From Gluconobacter wancherniae NBRC 103581 (GTDB lineage: Bacteria > Pseudomonadota > Alphaproteobacteria > Acetobacterales > Acetobacteraceae), in assembly GCF_007988885.1 (NCBI RefSeq), contig NZ_BJUZ01000001.1:930001-994000 (forward strand): a DNA stretch of 64,000 nt. The letters are read 5' to 3'. Of the stretch, positions 9,161-18,559 are shown piece after piece. The stretch's first letter is position 1. Each line of letters begins with the position of its first letter. The notes under the pieces are model-generated. The model was not told the origin of the DNA, ran no database searches, and saw nothing but the letters and a program-made list of their open reading frames with translations. The translations under genes and the position numbers were made by a program.

Positions 9161-9934
9161 TTACCAGACGGTGAAGCCTGCATCGACATTTACGATTGAG
9201 CCCGTCATCAGGCTTGCTGCGTCTGAAGCAAGGAAGTGGACCACGGATGCAACTTCGTCAGGCTGACCCACACGCCCCATTGGGGTGCCTGCAATCCACG
9301 CGTCATAAAGTTCCGGCTTCTCCATGCCGAAGCGCGTCAGGGTCGTTTCGATATATGTTGGTGCAACGGCATTGGCGCGAATACCGTGTGGCGCCCACTC
9401 CGCAGCCAGAGAGCGGATATACTGATGCACACCGGCCTTGGAAGCGTTGTATGCAGCCTGTTGCTGGGGACGGTTGACGATCAGACCGGACATCGAACCG
9501 ATCGCAACGATTGAGCCCTTTTTCTGCTCCAGCATCACACGCCCCACAGCCTGACAGCAGCGGAACATTCCATTGAGATTGATGTCGATCTGCTTGAGCC
9601 ACTGACTGTCTGTCATGTCCTCGGCCTTGACCTCGGAAATGCATATTCCCGCGCAGGCTACGAGAATATCCAGATGTCCTTCCTGAGCGTGCAAGGCATC
9701 CACCACAGTCTTTACATTTTCCGTGCTCGTAACATCGAGCTTGATGCTGCCGACATCTAGGCTCAGAGCGCGTAGCTCTTCAGCCGAGTTGTTGGCAAGT
9801 GCTTCGTCAAGATCGGCAATAATGACGCGTGCGCCAGCTTCCGCGAGTGCTGTTACGCAGGCAAGGCCGATATTCTGAGCGCCACCCGTGACGATTGCCG
9901 TGCGACCGTCGAGGCGGAGTTTTTCCATGTACAT
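9161..9934 (-). CDS. Short-chain dehydrogenase, probable polyol (sorbitol/arabitol/xylitol) dehydrogenase
   Basis: NAD(P)-dependent SDR of 257 residues, last gene of the polyol operon. The cofactor loop TGGAQNIG lies at about residues 15-22, the D of VIIADLD suggests NAD preference, and the catalytic set is present: Asn in DINLNG, Ser in AIGSMSG, and Y-N-A-S-K. Its place directly behind a sorbitol/mannitol-type ABC transporter and with an FGGY kinase points to oxidation of an imported polyol to a ketose that the kinase then phosphorylates. The ATG at 9934 has AAGGA nine bases upstream. The exact polyol cannot be assigned from sequence; sorbitol, arabitol, ribitol and xylitol are all possible. 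Confidence 0.85.
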   Translation of the reverse strand: MYMEKLRLDGRTAIVTGGAQNIGLACVTALAEAGARVIIADLDEALANNSAEELRALSLDVGSIKLDVTSTENVKTVVDALHAQEGHLDILVACAGICISEVKAEDMTDSQWLKQIDINLNGMFRCCQAVGRVMLEQKKGSIVAIGSMSGLIVNRPQQQAAYNASKAGVHQYIRSLAAEWAPHGIRANAVAPTYIETTLTRFGMEKPELYDAWIAGTPMGRVGQPDEVASVVHFLASDAASLMTGSIVNVDAGFTVW

Positions 9935-9962
9935 AGTGGAGTGTCCTTGTCTTGTGCTGAAA

Positions 9963-11066
9963 TCAGGCAGCAAGTGGGTGGCGGTTGAGGGCTTCGAATG
10001 CGAGACCATCTTCGGCAAAGATGTGACAATGCTCTGATGGGAGATGAAGGCCGACGCGGCTGTCGATTTCCGAAGTGTCGCTGCCATCGGTCTGCACAAC
10101 GATCAGCTGACCGTTCGCGAGGCGGATATGCAGGAGCGTGAGTGCGCCAAGGCGTTCCACAACTTCGACTTTCCCCGATCCTTCACCGGCTTCCACGACT
10201 TCGATGTGCTCGGGGCGGATGCCAACGGTCACCTTTGATCCTTCGGCAACCGCGCTGGAATACACGGGAACGTGCATGCTGGAGCCGCTTGCGAATTCTA
10301 TGATCGAACTGCTGTGCTCCCGACCGATAAGTGTTGCGGGCAGGAAGTTCATGGGCGGAGAGCCGATGAACTTTGCGACGAACATGTTCCGGGGGTGGTG
10401 ATAAAGCTCAAGTGGGGAGCCTACCTGTTCCACCACACCCTTTTGCAGAACGACGATCTTGTCAGCCATCGTCATGGCTTCGACCTGATCGTGTGTCACA
10501 TAGATGGTCGTGGCTCCCAGTTTGCGGTGTAGTGAAGCGAGTTCGACGCGCATCTGGCCTCTGAGAGCCGCATCGAGGTTGGAGAGTGGCTCATCGAAAA
10601 GGAAGACTTTCGGGTTGCGAACGATCGCACGCCCGATAGCCACACGCTGGCGCTGCCCCCCCGAAAGCTGGCCTGGTTTGTGGTGCAGGTAGGTTTCGAG
10701 TTGTAGCGTCTTGGCGACAGCCGTAATTTTCTCGCGCCGCTCAGCTTCAGGCATGCCGGCCAGTTTCAGGCCGAATTCCATGTTTTTGTAGACGTTCATA
10801 TGGGGATAGAGCGCGTAGGACTGGAAGACCATGGCCAGTCCGCGATGGCCCGGCTCTATGTCATTGACGCGCTGTCCGTCGATCAGCAGGTCTCCATTGG
10901 AGATGTCTTCGAGCCCGGCGATCATACGCAGGAGCGTGGATTTGCCACAACCGGACGGACCAACGAAGACAACGAACTCCCTGTCCTCGATCGAAAGGGA
11001 GACTCCTTTGATGATTTCCTCGGTGAGGTAAGTCTTGCGGAGGTTTTTCAGTTCTAGGGTCGCCAT
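9963..11066 (-). CDS. Polyol/sugar ABC transporter ATP-binding protein (SmoK/UgpC/MalK type)
   Basis: Cytosolic ATPase of 367 residues that energises the two permeases encoded upstream. Walker A GPSGCGKST is near residues 37-45, signature LSGGQRQR near 133-140, Walker B VFLFDEP, H-loop in YVTHD, and a C-terminal TOBE/MOP regulatory domain from about 235 (IGSPPMNFLPA onward), which is the MalK layout. The ATG at 11066 has CGGAG six bases before it; the frame's extra upstream codons are not conserved. It sits between permease and dehydrogenase genes of the same operon, with 28 bases to the dehydrogenase start. Confidence 0.92.
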   Translation of the reverse strand: MATLELKNLRKTYLTEEIIKGVSLSIEDREFVVFVGPSGCGKSTLLRMIAGLEDISNGDLLIDGQRVNDIEPGHRGLAMVFQSYALYPHMNVYKNMEFGLKLAGMPEAERREKITAVAKTLQLETYLHHKPGQLSGGQRQRVAIGRAIVRNPKVFLFDEPLSNLDAALRGQMRVELASLHRKLGATTIYVTHDQVEAMTMADKIVVLQKGVVEQVGSPLELYHHPRNMFVAKFIGSPPMNFLPATLIGREHSSSIIEFASGSSMHVPVYSSAVAEGSKVTVGIRPEHIEVVEAGEGSGKVEVVERLGALTLLHIRLANGQLIVVQTDGSDTSEIDSRVGLHLPSEHCHIFAEDGLAFEALNRHPLAA

Positions 11067-11133
11067 CAGACGCTCCGGTTTCTGCAGGTGTGTGCGCATT
11101 GGCGCAGGTTGGATCTATGGAGGAGGAGTAGGA

Positions 11134-11961
11134 TCACTTCACTGCTCCGAAGGTCAGGCCGCGTACGAGTTGCTTCTGGCTGAACCAGCCAAAAACGAGG
11201 ATCGGTGCCACGGCCAGCGTGGAAGCGGCCGAAAGCTTGCCGAAAAACAGGCCTTCAGGAGATGAGAATGACGCGATGAAAGCTGTTAGCGGAGCTGCGT
11301 TGGACGATGTGAGGTTCAAAGACCAGAAAGCCTCGTTCCAGCAAAGGATCAAAGAGAGCAGGGCGGTCGATGCAATGCCGGGCAATGCTAAAGGAAGCAG
11401 GACCATCGTCATTTCCTGCCAACGTGATGCACCGTCCATTCTGCCTGCTTCCAGGATCGGAGCGGGCACTTCCCGGAAGAACGTGAAAAGCATCCAGATC
11501 ACGATTGGCAAGTTGGTCAGCATGTCCACGATCGCCAGACCCAGAACCGTATCCAGCAGATGGGCATTACGAGCCAGCAAATAGATCGGGACGAGGACGC
11601 CCACGGAAGGCAGCATCCGTGTGGACAGCATCCACAGCAGCGTGCTGCGTGTCCGCTTTGAAGGCATGAACGCCATTGAATAGGCCGCAGGAACAGCAAG
11701 TGCGAGCGCAACGCCGGTCGCTATGACAGACACCAGAACGGTGTTGATCGTAAAGTGCCAGTAATTGGCGCGCTCGAACACCTCTGCGTAGCTGCTCAGA
11801 GTAGGCTTGAAGAAGAGCTGTGGTGGGGTCGAGACAGCCTGAACCTCACTTTTGAATCCTGTTAGGAACATCCAGAAGATCGGGAAGAATACCCAGAGCG
11901 CAACGCCCCAACCCAGCAGGGTAACAGCGATCTGTTTGCCGCAATTGACTTTGAAAGCCAT
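11134..11961 (-). CDS. Polyol/sugar ABC transporter permease, MalG/SmoG type
   Basis: Inner-membrane permease of 275 residues with six membrane segments. The coupling loop that docks on the ATPase is visible as EAGRMDGASRWQEM followed by LPLALPG (about residues 180-205). The N-terminal half has the WMFLTGFKSE and PPQLFFKPTL pattern of the MalG branch. It starts one base after the stop of the other permease, so the two are surely co-translated. Partner of the SmoF-like permease, the SmoK-like ATPase and the binding protein in one polyol importer. Confidence 0.92.
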   Translation of the reverse strand: MAFKVNCGKQIAVTLLGWGVALWVFFPIFWMFLTGFKSEVQAVSTPPQLFFKPTLSSYAEVFERANYWHFTINTVLVSVIATGVALALAVPAAYSMAFMPSKRTRSTLLWMLSTRMLPSVGVLVPIYLLARNAHLLDTVLGLAIVDMLTNLPIVIWMLFTFFREVPAPILEAGRMDGASRWQEMTMVLLPLALPGIASTALLSLILCWNEAFWSLNLTSSNAAPLTAFIASFSSPEGLFFGKLSAASTLAVAPILVFGWFSQKQLVRGLTFGAVK

Positions 11962-11962
11962 G

Positions 11963-12871
11963 TCACACCTCTAGGTTACGTGCAACAGCGCGCACGAGGA
12001 AGGCCGCCACAATATTGGCAATCACAATGGCAATGACGCCGCCGGCTGAGGCTCCCCCAACGTCGAATTGGAGCAGGGCGCGGGAATAGATGAGAAACGC
12101 GAGATTGCTGGAGGCAACTCCAGGCCCACCTGCCGTCGTCACCGAGATTTCCGCGAAGATTGTGAGCAGGTAGATCGTCTCGATCATAACCACGACGCTG
12201 ATGGCGCGGCTGAGATGGGGCAGGATGATATAGCGAAAGCGCGCAATCGGGCCAGCGCCGTCCATGCGGGCAGCCTCTTTCTGCTCTCCATCGAGCGACT
12301 GCACAGCCGTGAGGAGAATAAGAACGGCGAATGGCAGCCATTCCCACGAAACGATCATCATGACCGTTGCCAACGGGTACTGCGAAAGCCAGTCGATGGG
12401 CGTGAGGCCTACCGCACGCATCATGGCGGAATATACGCCATAGATCGGATGAAGCATCAGGTTTTTCCACAAAAGCGCGGAAACCGTCGGCATGACGAAA
12501 AATGGTGATATGACCAGTACGCGCGCTATGCCACGACCAAAGAAATCCTGATCATACAGAACTGCCAGGAGTGTCCCGCCGCCAACACTGATCACCAGAA
12601 CTCCGGCCACCAGAAGCAGGGTGTTCAGCAAGGACTGGAGGAAGTCCGGATCGGTGAGAAGGTACCAGTAGTTGTTGATTCCGGCGAAGCCATGAAGTGT
12701 GGGATCAACAAGGTTGTAGTTCTGCAGTGAATACCACAGTGTCATGACCAATGGCACAATGGACCATACCAGCAGGATGAACACTGCCGGAGAAAGGAGC
12801 AGAAAACCTGCCCCTTTTCCTTTTCTGGCCGGCGCCGAGGGCGCTGCGCTTGTGTTAAGTACGGCTTGCAT
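11963..12871 (-). CDS. Polyol/sugar ABC transporter permease, MalF/SmoF type
   Basis: Inner-membrane permease of 302 residues, six membrane segments after a short charged N-terminus. The coupling loop reads EAARMDGAGPIARFRYI followed by LPHL near residues 200-225. The early SLQNYNLVDP and GINNYWYLLTDP motifs mark the MalF-like branch for sorbitol, mannitol or glycerol-phosphate importers. ATG 12871 lies 12 bases after the binding-protein stop with an AGGCGA site. Confidence 0.92.
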   Translation of the reverse strand: MQAVLNTSAAPSAPARKGKGAGFLLLSPAVFILLVWSIVPLVMTLWYSLQNYNLVDPTLHGFAGINNYWYLLTDPDFLQSLLNTLLLVAGVLVISVGGGTLLAVLYDQDFFGRGIARVLVISPFFVMPTVSALLWKNLMLHPIYGVYSAMMRAVGLTPIDWLSQYPLATVMMIVSWEWLPFAVLILLTAVQSLDGEQKEAARMDGAGPIARFRYIILPHLSRAISVVVMIETIYLLTIFAEISVTTAGGPGVASSNLAFLIYSRALLQFDVGGASAGGVIAIVIANIVAAFLVRAVARNLEV

Positions 12872-12883
12872 CGGAATGTCGCC

Positions 12884-14209
12884 TTACTGGCCGTGACCGG
12901 ACTGGCGCATTGTACGCCCGACGGAAGCCTGTGCCGATGTGAGAGCCTGCTCCACACTCATCTGACCTGACAGCGTTGCAGCGACGGTTTGTCCGACCTG
13001 AGTGCCGATCCCCTGAAACTGCGGAATTCCAACGAACTGCGCGCCGATATAAGGGCGTGGCTGTGCGGTGGGGCCGCTTGGATCAGCCGTCTTGATGGCG
13101 TTCAGAACGAAAGAGGCAAAAGGCGCTGCTTTCTGATAGTCCGGGTTTGCATAGGTTGACGCGCGCGTTCCCGCTGGTACGGCAACCCACCTCTTTTTCT
13201 CCGCGACAAGTTTCACATATTCCTTGGACGTAGCCCATGTAATGAATGTCTCTGCATCAGCGCGGTGCTTGGAACTTGCGGGGATGGCGAGGTTCCAGCT
13301 CCACAGCCAGGTTGGGCCCTTGCCATAAGTTCCTTTTGGAACGGCGGTGAAGCCGACCTTATCTGCGACCTGAGACTGTTTTGGGTCAAACAGCAGACCA
13401 CCCGCCACCGTGGAATCAATCCACATTCCGCAATGTCCGCTCGCGAAGAGGGCAAGGTTTTCGTTGAAGCCGTTTGATGTGGCACCCGGAGGGCCATCTG
13501 CCTTCATGGCAGAGACATACCAGTTCAGTGCATTCTTCCATGCGTCCGAATTCAGGGCGGGCTTCCAGGACATATCGAACCATTGCGCACCGAACGTGTT
13601 CGCAAGGGATGTGACATAGGCCATGTTTTCACCCCAGCCGGGCTTTCCACGAAGGCAAATGCCGTAAACCTGATTTTCCTTATCTGTGATCTTGTCCGCG
13701 AACTGCCTGATCTGATCGTATGTAGGTGATTCTGGCATGCTCAGACCTGCTTTCTGGAATAGGTCCTTGCGGTAGTAGGTCATCACGCTTTCTGCATAAA
13801 ACGGCAGGGCGTAGATCTTACCGTCATTCATCAGACCTTCGCGGACGGAAGGGAGAATGTCGGACATGTCATATGCAGCATCAGGCGTTACTTCCGCGAG
13901 CCATTTCTGTTTGGCCCAGATCGGAACCTCGTAATTTCCGATGGTCATGACATCAAACTGTCCAGCTCCGGTCGCAATATCGGTGGTCACGCGCTGACGC
14001 AGCACGTTTTCCTCAAGGGTTACCCAGTTCAGGTGAATGTCTGGATGAGCTTTCTCAAACGCGCTCGAAAGCTGACGCATGATAATCATATCGCCGTTAT
14101 TGACGGTTGCGATCGTCAGCGTTCCAGCAGCGTGCGCGGTTGAGAGGGCCGAACCGCATGAGAGGGCGGTCAGGCCGGCAAGGCAGAGAGCTTGGGTAAG
14201 ACGGGACAT
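12884..14209 (-). CDS. Periplasmic polyol/sugar-binding protein of the ABC importer (SmoE type)
   Basis: Extracytoplasmic solute-binding protein family 1, 441 residues. A Sec signal peptide (MSRLTQALCLAGLTALSCGS, cleavage after AHA-AG) is followed by a typical two-lobe protein with FEKAHPDIHLNWVTLEENVLRQ and the DVMTIGNYEVPIWAKQKWL region seen in sorbitol/mannitol-binding proteins. There is no lipobox, so it is soluble in the periplasm. The ATG at 14209 was chosen because it starts the signal peptide; a longer frame to 14365 overlaps the kinase gene and is not supported. It is the largest component of the operon and sets the specificity, which I take to be a hexitol or pentitol. Confidence 0.9.
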   Translation of the reverse strand: MSRLTQALCLAGLTALSCGSALSTAHAAGTLTIATVNNGDMIIMRQLSSAFEKAHPDIHLNWVTLEENVLRQRVTTDIATGAGQFDVMTIGNYEVPIWAKQKWLAEVTPDAAYDMSDILPSVREGLMNDGKIYALPFYAESVMTYYRKDLFQKAGLSMPESPTYDQIRQFADKITDKENQVYGICLRGKPGWGENMAYVTSLANTFGAQWFDMSWKPALNSDAWKNALNWYVSAMKADGPPGATSNGFNENLALFASGHCGMWIDSTVAGGLLFDPKQSQVADKVGFTAVPKGTYGKGPTWLWSWNLAIPASSKHRADAETFITWATSKEYVKLVAEKKRWVAVPAGTRASTYANPDYQKAAPFASFVLNAIKTADPSGPTAQPRPYIGAQFVGIPQFQGIGTQVGQTVAATLSGQMSVEQALTSAQASVGRTMRQSGHGQ

Positions 14210-14315
14210 GGTTAATGACCTTTTTGAACGGCGTGTCCTGAATGCGAGGAGGCCGTGGGGTTTTTCCGGTATGGATGAAAAGGGAAAACGCGCTTGGCTT
14301 TGGTGCTCAGGCCTC

Positions 14316-15956
14316 CTATCCACAGACGCTCTGCATGCGGGCTCTGTAGTCGCGTTGCCTTGCAAGCATGTCGCGGGCTATTTCGTGCTTGATGCTGTGG
14401 AACCGTGCAGTCCGGGGATCAGGCAGGATTTCGTCGCCAGCATGGCTCATATGCGCCATCGCACTGCGAAGATCGGAGTAGGAACCAGCCGCCACGGCGC
14501 CAAGGATGGCTGCCCCAAGAAGCACTGAATCGGGCTCCTTTGGCAGTAGGATCCTGCAGTTCGTGGCGTTTGCATGCTCCCGTAGGAAGATCGGGTTCTT
14601 GGTGCTGCCGCCAGTCGCAAGGATGGTGTCTATCCCGTACCCGCGAGCGTTTAGAGCCTCAATGATGTCCTGCGTGCCATACGCCAGTCCTTGCAATGTC
14701 GCGAGATAAAGCAGGGCCAGATCTTCGCGAGACGCCGCGAGCCTCAATCCGTCGATCGCGCCCCGAAGATCCGGGTCAGCATGGGGCGAGCGATTGCCGT
14801 GGAAATCGGGGAGAACATGCAGCCTGGACGTTATCGCTCCGGGAAGGGTCTCGCTTTCATGTTCGAGCACAAGCGCATTAAGCATCCCGTATAGATTGCC
14901 TTTGGCGAGGTTCGCCTCAGCCTTCAGTCCGGGTCCTGCAGCGTGACTGGAAATAATGAAGTCAATCAACGCACCCGTAGCAGACTGGCCAGCTTCATTG
15001 AGCCACATTCCGGGTACCATCGCCTCGGAATAGGGACCCCATACCCCGGCAACAAAACGGGGTTCTTTGGATACGGCCATATGACAGCTGGACGTTCCGC
15101 AGATAAGTGCTATCGAGCGGTTCAGGAGATCATCTGCGAGTGTATGATCACCCGCGATACCCAGTAGCCCGATCCCGCCAGCATGCGCATCTATGGCAGA
15201 TACCCCAACAGGAATGCCTTCCTGCAGGCCAAGTTCGCGGGCAGCGCTGGCGCTCAGGCCATTGCCAACTTTGCCACCAAGTGCGCGGATGTCACTGCCG
15301 ATTTTACGGTGTCCATCCCGTGTGAGCTCTTCGAGCCCGATTGCGCTGAAGTAACTGTCATCCCACCGTGATTCATGGGCAAGATACGTCCACTTACAGG
15401 CTGTGGAGCAGGTGGAGCGTGAGTCCGCGCCCGTTGCACGCCAAGTCAGAAAATCCGGAAGATCAAAGAAATATCCAGCGTCTGCAAATATTTCGGGAAG
15501 ATTGCGTTTCAACCAGAGAAGCTTTGGCGTCTCCATTTCAGGGGAAATGCTGCCCCCGACATAACGCAGTACGTCGTAGCCGCCTTCGTTGATCTCGCGG
15601 GCTTCGTTGATAGCACGATGATCGGCCCAGAGGATGATGTTCTGTTCTGCTGCTCCGGCAGGATCAACGGACAGGCTGTTGCCATCCTTATCCAGAACAA
15701 CGAGAGAGCACGTCGCATCAAAGCCTATACCGCAAACCTGGAAGGGCTCACTGATCTGAGAGAGGGCGGTTTTAACGCTCAGGCAGATTGCGGCCCAGAT
15801 GTCTGTAGAAGATTGCTGGGCATATTCCGGGAGAGGGCGCCATGTCTGCGTCTGAACAATCGCAGAAGCCTTTTTCTCACCCGAAAGTGTAAAAAGGCCA
15901 GCGCGTGCACTCCCTGTGCCTACATCAATTCCGAGAAACAGATCCATAAGCGCCAT
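14316..15956 (-). CDS. FGGY-family carbohydrate kinase, probable D-ribulokinase-type pentulose kinase
   Basis: ATP-dependent sugar kinase of 546 residues, first gene of the polyol operon. The N-terminal phosphate-binding loop is LGIDVGTGSARAGLF and the C-terminal FGGY signature reads ILATGGSTKNPIFLRE. The middle motifs GFDATCSLVVLD, LWADHRA and ALICGTSSCHM match the FGGY/YDR109c branch, which phosphorylates D-ribulose or ribitol, better than xylulokinases. With the dehydrogenase at the other end of the operon it would form a polyol to ketose to ketose-phosphate route. The start is ambiguous: GTG 15965, ATG 15956 and ATG 15947 are all in frame without a clear ribosome site. Confidence 0.85.
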   Translation of the reverse strand: MALMDLFLGIDVGTGSARAGLFTLSGEKKASAIVQTQTWRPLPEYAQQSSTDIWAAICLSVKTALSQISEPFQVCGIGFDATCSLVVLDKDGNSLSVDPAGAAEQNIILWADHRAINEAREINEGGYDVLRYVGGSISPEMETPKLLWLKRNLPEIFADAGYFFDLPDFLTWRATGADSRSTCSTACKWTYLAHESRWDDSYFSAIGLEELTRDGHRKIGSDIRALGGKVGNGLSASAARELGLQEGIPVGVSAIDAHAGGIGLLGIAGDHTLADDLLNRSIALICGTSSCHMAVSKEPRFVAGVWGPYSEAMVPGMWLNEAGQSATGALIDFIISSHAAGPGLKAEANLAKGNLYGMLNALVLEHESETLPGAITSRLHVLPDFHGNRSPHADPDLRGAIDGLRLAASREDLALLYLATLQGLAYGTQDIIEALNARGYGIDTILATGGSTKNPIFLREHANATNCRILLPKEPDSVLLGAAILGAVAAGSYSDLRSAMAHMSHAGDEILPDPRTARFHSIKHEIARDMLARQRDYRARMQSVCG

Positions 15957-16394
15957 ACCAAACACCGAATAAACATTTAAAGGGTATAAATCACATATCT
16001 AACGTTAAGCGTTTTTCAGGTCCGTCAGTTTGTGCCGCTCACGAAAATATGGTCTTCCAGAATGAAGAATAATTCAATTTTTGACGAATTTGCTGACAAT
16101 TTATGAGTGCCTTTCATGATGATGGTCTAGGCTTGAATCGTGTATGATGAATTTTTCGTACCAAATAAAATGTTATTTGTCTCAATTTTTATGTGATATT
16201 TTATATTTTGTGACGTTTGTTAGGTGATGGCGATACATATGTGCGCCGCATTTTATGTTCGTACGGGAAATAAAAAACACGTAAGTATATGATATAAAAC
16301 AAATTATTTTATATTTCGGAGTGATGGCCGGTTTGACGCTCGGATTTGAATCACCTACGCTCAGCCGCAACATTGTAATGAGCAGGATGATTTG
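15957..16394. promoter_or_regulatory. Divergent AT-rich promoter region between the polyol operon and dcp
   Basis: About 440 bases, clearly richer in A and T than the genes around it, between two divergent transcription units. It should hold the promoter and any operator of the polyol operon, but I cannot point to a convincing operator. A 23-codon ORF at 16324-16395 ends in a TGA overlapping the dcp ATG (see findings). Confidence 0.5.
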
Positions 16395-18518
16395 ATGACT
16401 TCCGGACTGTGGACGAAAACCGCCCTTGCACTCACTCTCGCGCCATTATTGGCCGGGGTTGCGCAGGCCGCGCCAACAAATCCGTTTTTCAGTGCAAGTA
16501 CGCTGCCTTATCAGGCCCCACGTTTCGACTTGATAAAAGATAGCGATTACGCGCCCGCTTTTGAGCGCGGAATGGCGGATCACCTTCGTGAAGTCACTGC
16601 AATCGCGAATAACCGCGCCAAGCCGACATTTGATAATACAATCGTCGCCATGGAGCGTGCTGGCCAGCTTCTTGGGCGTGTTCAGGAGACATTCTACGGC
16701 GTTTATCAGGCAAACACGGACGATGCTCTCGATAAGGTACAGAGTGCCGAAGCTCCCCGCCTTTCGCAGCATGAAGACGCAATCTATCTTAACGCCCGTC
16801 TCTTTGGCCGTATCAAGACGCTCTATGACGCTCGTGCGAAGTTGTCTTTGACACCAGAGCAGGCAAAGCTTCTGGATGTTTATTACCAGCAGTTTGTGCA
16901 TGCCGGCGCCCAGCTTTCTGCTGCGGACAAGGTGAAGTTACGTGCGATCAACACACAGCTTTCCAAGCTTGAAACGGTCTACGAGCAGAAGCTCATCGCA
17001 AGCGCCAAGGCTGGTGCACTGGTTGTTGATCGCCGCGAAGCACTGGCAGGTCTGGACGAGGGAAGCATCGCTGCGGCTCAGAAAGATGCAGAGGGGCGGA
17101 AACTCGCAGGCAAGTGGGTTCTAGCTTTGCAGAATACGACGCAGCAACCTGCACTTTCCTCACTCACGAACCGCGACACACGCAAGGCTCTGTTCGATAA
17201 TAGCTGGACCCGGGCGGAGAAGGGAGACGGCAACGATACGCGCGCAACCATCGCCGCGCTTGCCAAACTTCGCGCCCAGAAAGCCGCGCTGTTCAACTAC
17301 CCGAACTACGCGGCCTATACTTTATATGATCAAATGGCGAAAACGCCCGAAGCAGCTGAAAATTTCATGCAGCAGCTCGTCCCTGCCACTGCAGCGGAGC
17401 AGAAGCGTGAGGCCGCGGAACTTCAGGAAGCCATCAGGAAAGATGGTCAGAAATTCACGCTTCAGCCATGGGATTGGACGCACTATTCAGAGCAGGTACG
17501 TCGCGAGAAATATGCGCTGAACCAGGACGATATCAAGCCGTATTTCGAACTCAAAACAGTCCTTCAGGACGGCGTGTTCTTTGCTGCGGAACAGCTCTAC
17601 GGCATCAGCTTCAAGCCGCGCTCGGATATCCCGACTTATAACCCGGATGTTATGGTCTATGAAGTTTCAGACAAGGATGGCTCTCCCCTCGGCCTGATGT
17701 ATTTTGATTACTTCAAGCGCGACAACAAATCTGGCGGCGCATGGATGTCCAACTTTGTTGGCCAGTCCACTCTGCTGGGTACGCGTCCCGTTATCTATAA
17801 CGTAGCGAACTTCACGAAAGCCGCGCCGGGTCAACCGCAGCTTATTACGTCTGATGACGTCACCACGATGTTCCATGAGTTTGGCCATGCGCTGCATGGA
17901 CTGTTCGCGAGCCAGACATATCCGATGCTCTCGGGCACGAGTGTGGCGCGGGACTTTGTTGAGTTCCCGTCTCAGTTCAATGAAAATTGGGCCATGGATC
18001 CCAAGGTGTTCGCCCATTATGCGCGTCACTACAAAACCGGCGCTCCGATGCCAGCCGAACTGGTTGCCAAAATCAAGAAAGCTGCTCACTTCAACCAGGG
18101 TTATGCTCTAGGTGAAATCGTAGCCGCCGCTGAGTTGGACATGAAGTGGCATGGCTTGCCTGCCAGTGCACCCCTGCAGGATGTAGACAAATTCGAAGCA
18201 GATGCGCTGAACAGCATGGGGCTGGACGTAGCCGATGTTCCGCCTCGTTATCGCTCAACATATTTCCTGCATATCTGGTCCAATGGCTATTCGGCCGGAT
18301 ACTATGCTTATCTGTGGACCGAGATGCTGGATCAGGATGCGTTCTCCTGGTTTCAGAATCATGGTGGACTCACGCGTGAAAATGGTCAGCGGTTCCGTGA
18401 CATGATCCTGTCCAAGGGTAACACGATGGATTACGGCCCCATGTTCCGCGCATTCTATGGCAAGGACCCGGACATCGGTCCTATGCTTGCACATCGCGGC
18501 TTGACCGCCGCCAAGTAA
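16395..18518 (+). CDS. dcp: M3-family zinc peptidase, peptidyl-dipeptidase Dcp
   Basis: Zinc metallopeptidase of 707 residues that removes dipeptides from peptide C-termini. The zinc motif is H-E-F-G-H at residues 494-498 with the following family pattern ALHGLF; the downstream glutamate region FVEFPSQFNENW is also present. The N-terminus (TALALTLAPLLAGVAQAA) is a Sec signal peptide, so this copy should be periplasmic, unlike cytosolic OpdA. I start at the ATG at 16395, with AGGA upstream; a TTG directly before it is also in frame. A strong hairpin follows the stop, and the gene converges with arfB. Confidence 0.92.
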   Translation: MTSGLWTKTALALTLAPLLAGVAQAAPTNPFFSASTLPYQAPRFDLIKDSDYAPAFERGMADHLREVTAIANNRAKPTFDNTIVAMERAGQLLGRVQETFYGVYQANTDDALDKVQSAEAPRLSQHEDAIYLNARLFGRIKTLYDARAKLSLTPEQAKLLDVYYQQFVHAGAQLSAADKVKLRAINTQLSKLETVYEQKLIASAKAGALVVDRREALAGLDEGSIAAAQKDAEGRKLAGKWVLALQNTTQQPALSSLTNRDTRKALFDNSWTRAEKGDGNDTRATIAALAKLRAQKAALFNYPNYAAYTLYDQMAKTPEAAENFMQQLVPATAAEQKREAAELQEAIRKDGQKFTLQPWDWTHYSEQVRREKYALNQDDIKPYFELKTVLQDGVFFAAEQLYGISFKPRSDIPTYNPDVMVYEVSDKDGSPLGLMYFDYFKRDNKSGGAWMSNFVGQSTLLGTRPVIYNVANFTKAAPGQPQLITSDDVTTMFHEFGHALHGLFASQTYPMLSGTSVARDFVEFPSQFNENWAMDPKVFAHYARHYKTGAPMPAELVAKIKKAAHFNQGYALGEIVAAAELDMKWHGLPASAPLQDVDKFEADALNSMGLDVADVPPRYRSTYFLHIWSNGYSAGYYAYLWTEMLDQDAFSWFQNHGGLTRENGQRFRDMILSKGNTMDYGPMFRAFYGKDPDIGPMLAHRGLTAAK

Positions 18519-18525
18519 GAGCTGG

Positions 18526-18559
18526 CTGATCCGGCGGGGTATACGCTCTGTCGGATCAG
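18526..18559. terminator. Bidirectional hairpin between dcp and arfB
   Basis: CTGATCCG and CGGATCAG form an eight-base-pair stem in the gap between two convergent genes; its right arm overlaps the arfB stop codon. No long T-run on either side. Confidence 0.55.

Noticed and set aside
16321-16380. T-arm-like sequence (ATTCAAATCC on the minus strand) suggesting a tRNA fragment
   Set aside because: The bases on either side do not form the T stem, and no acceptor or anticodon arm is present.
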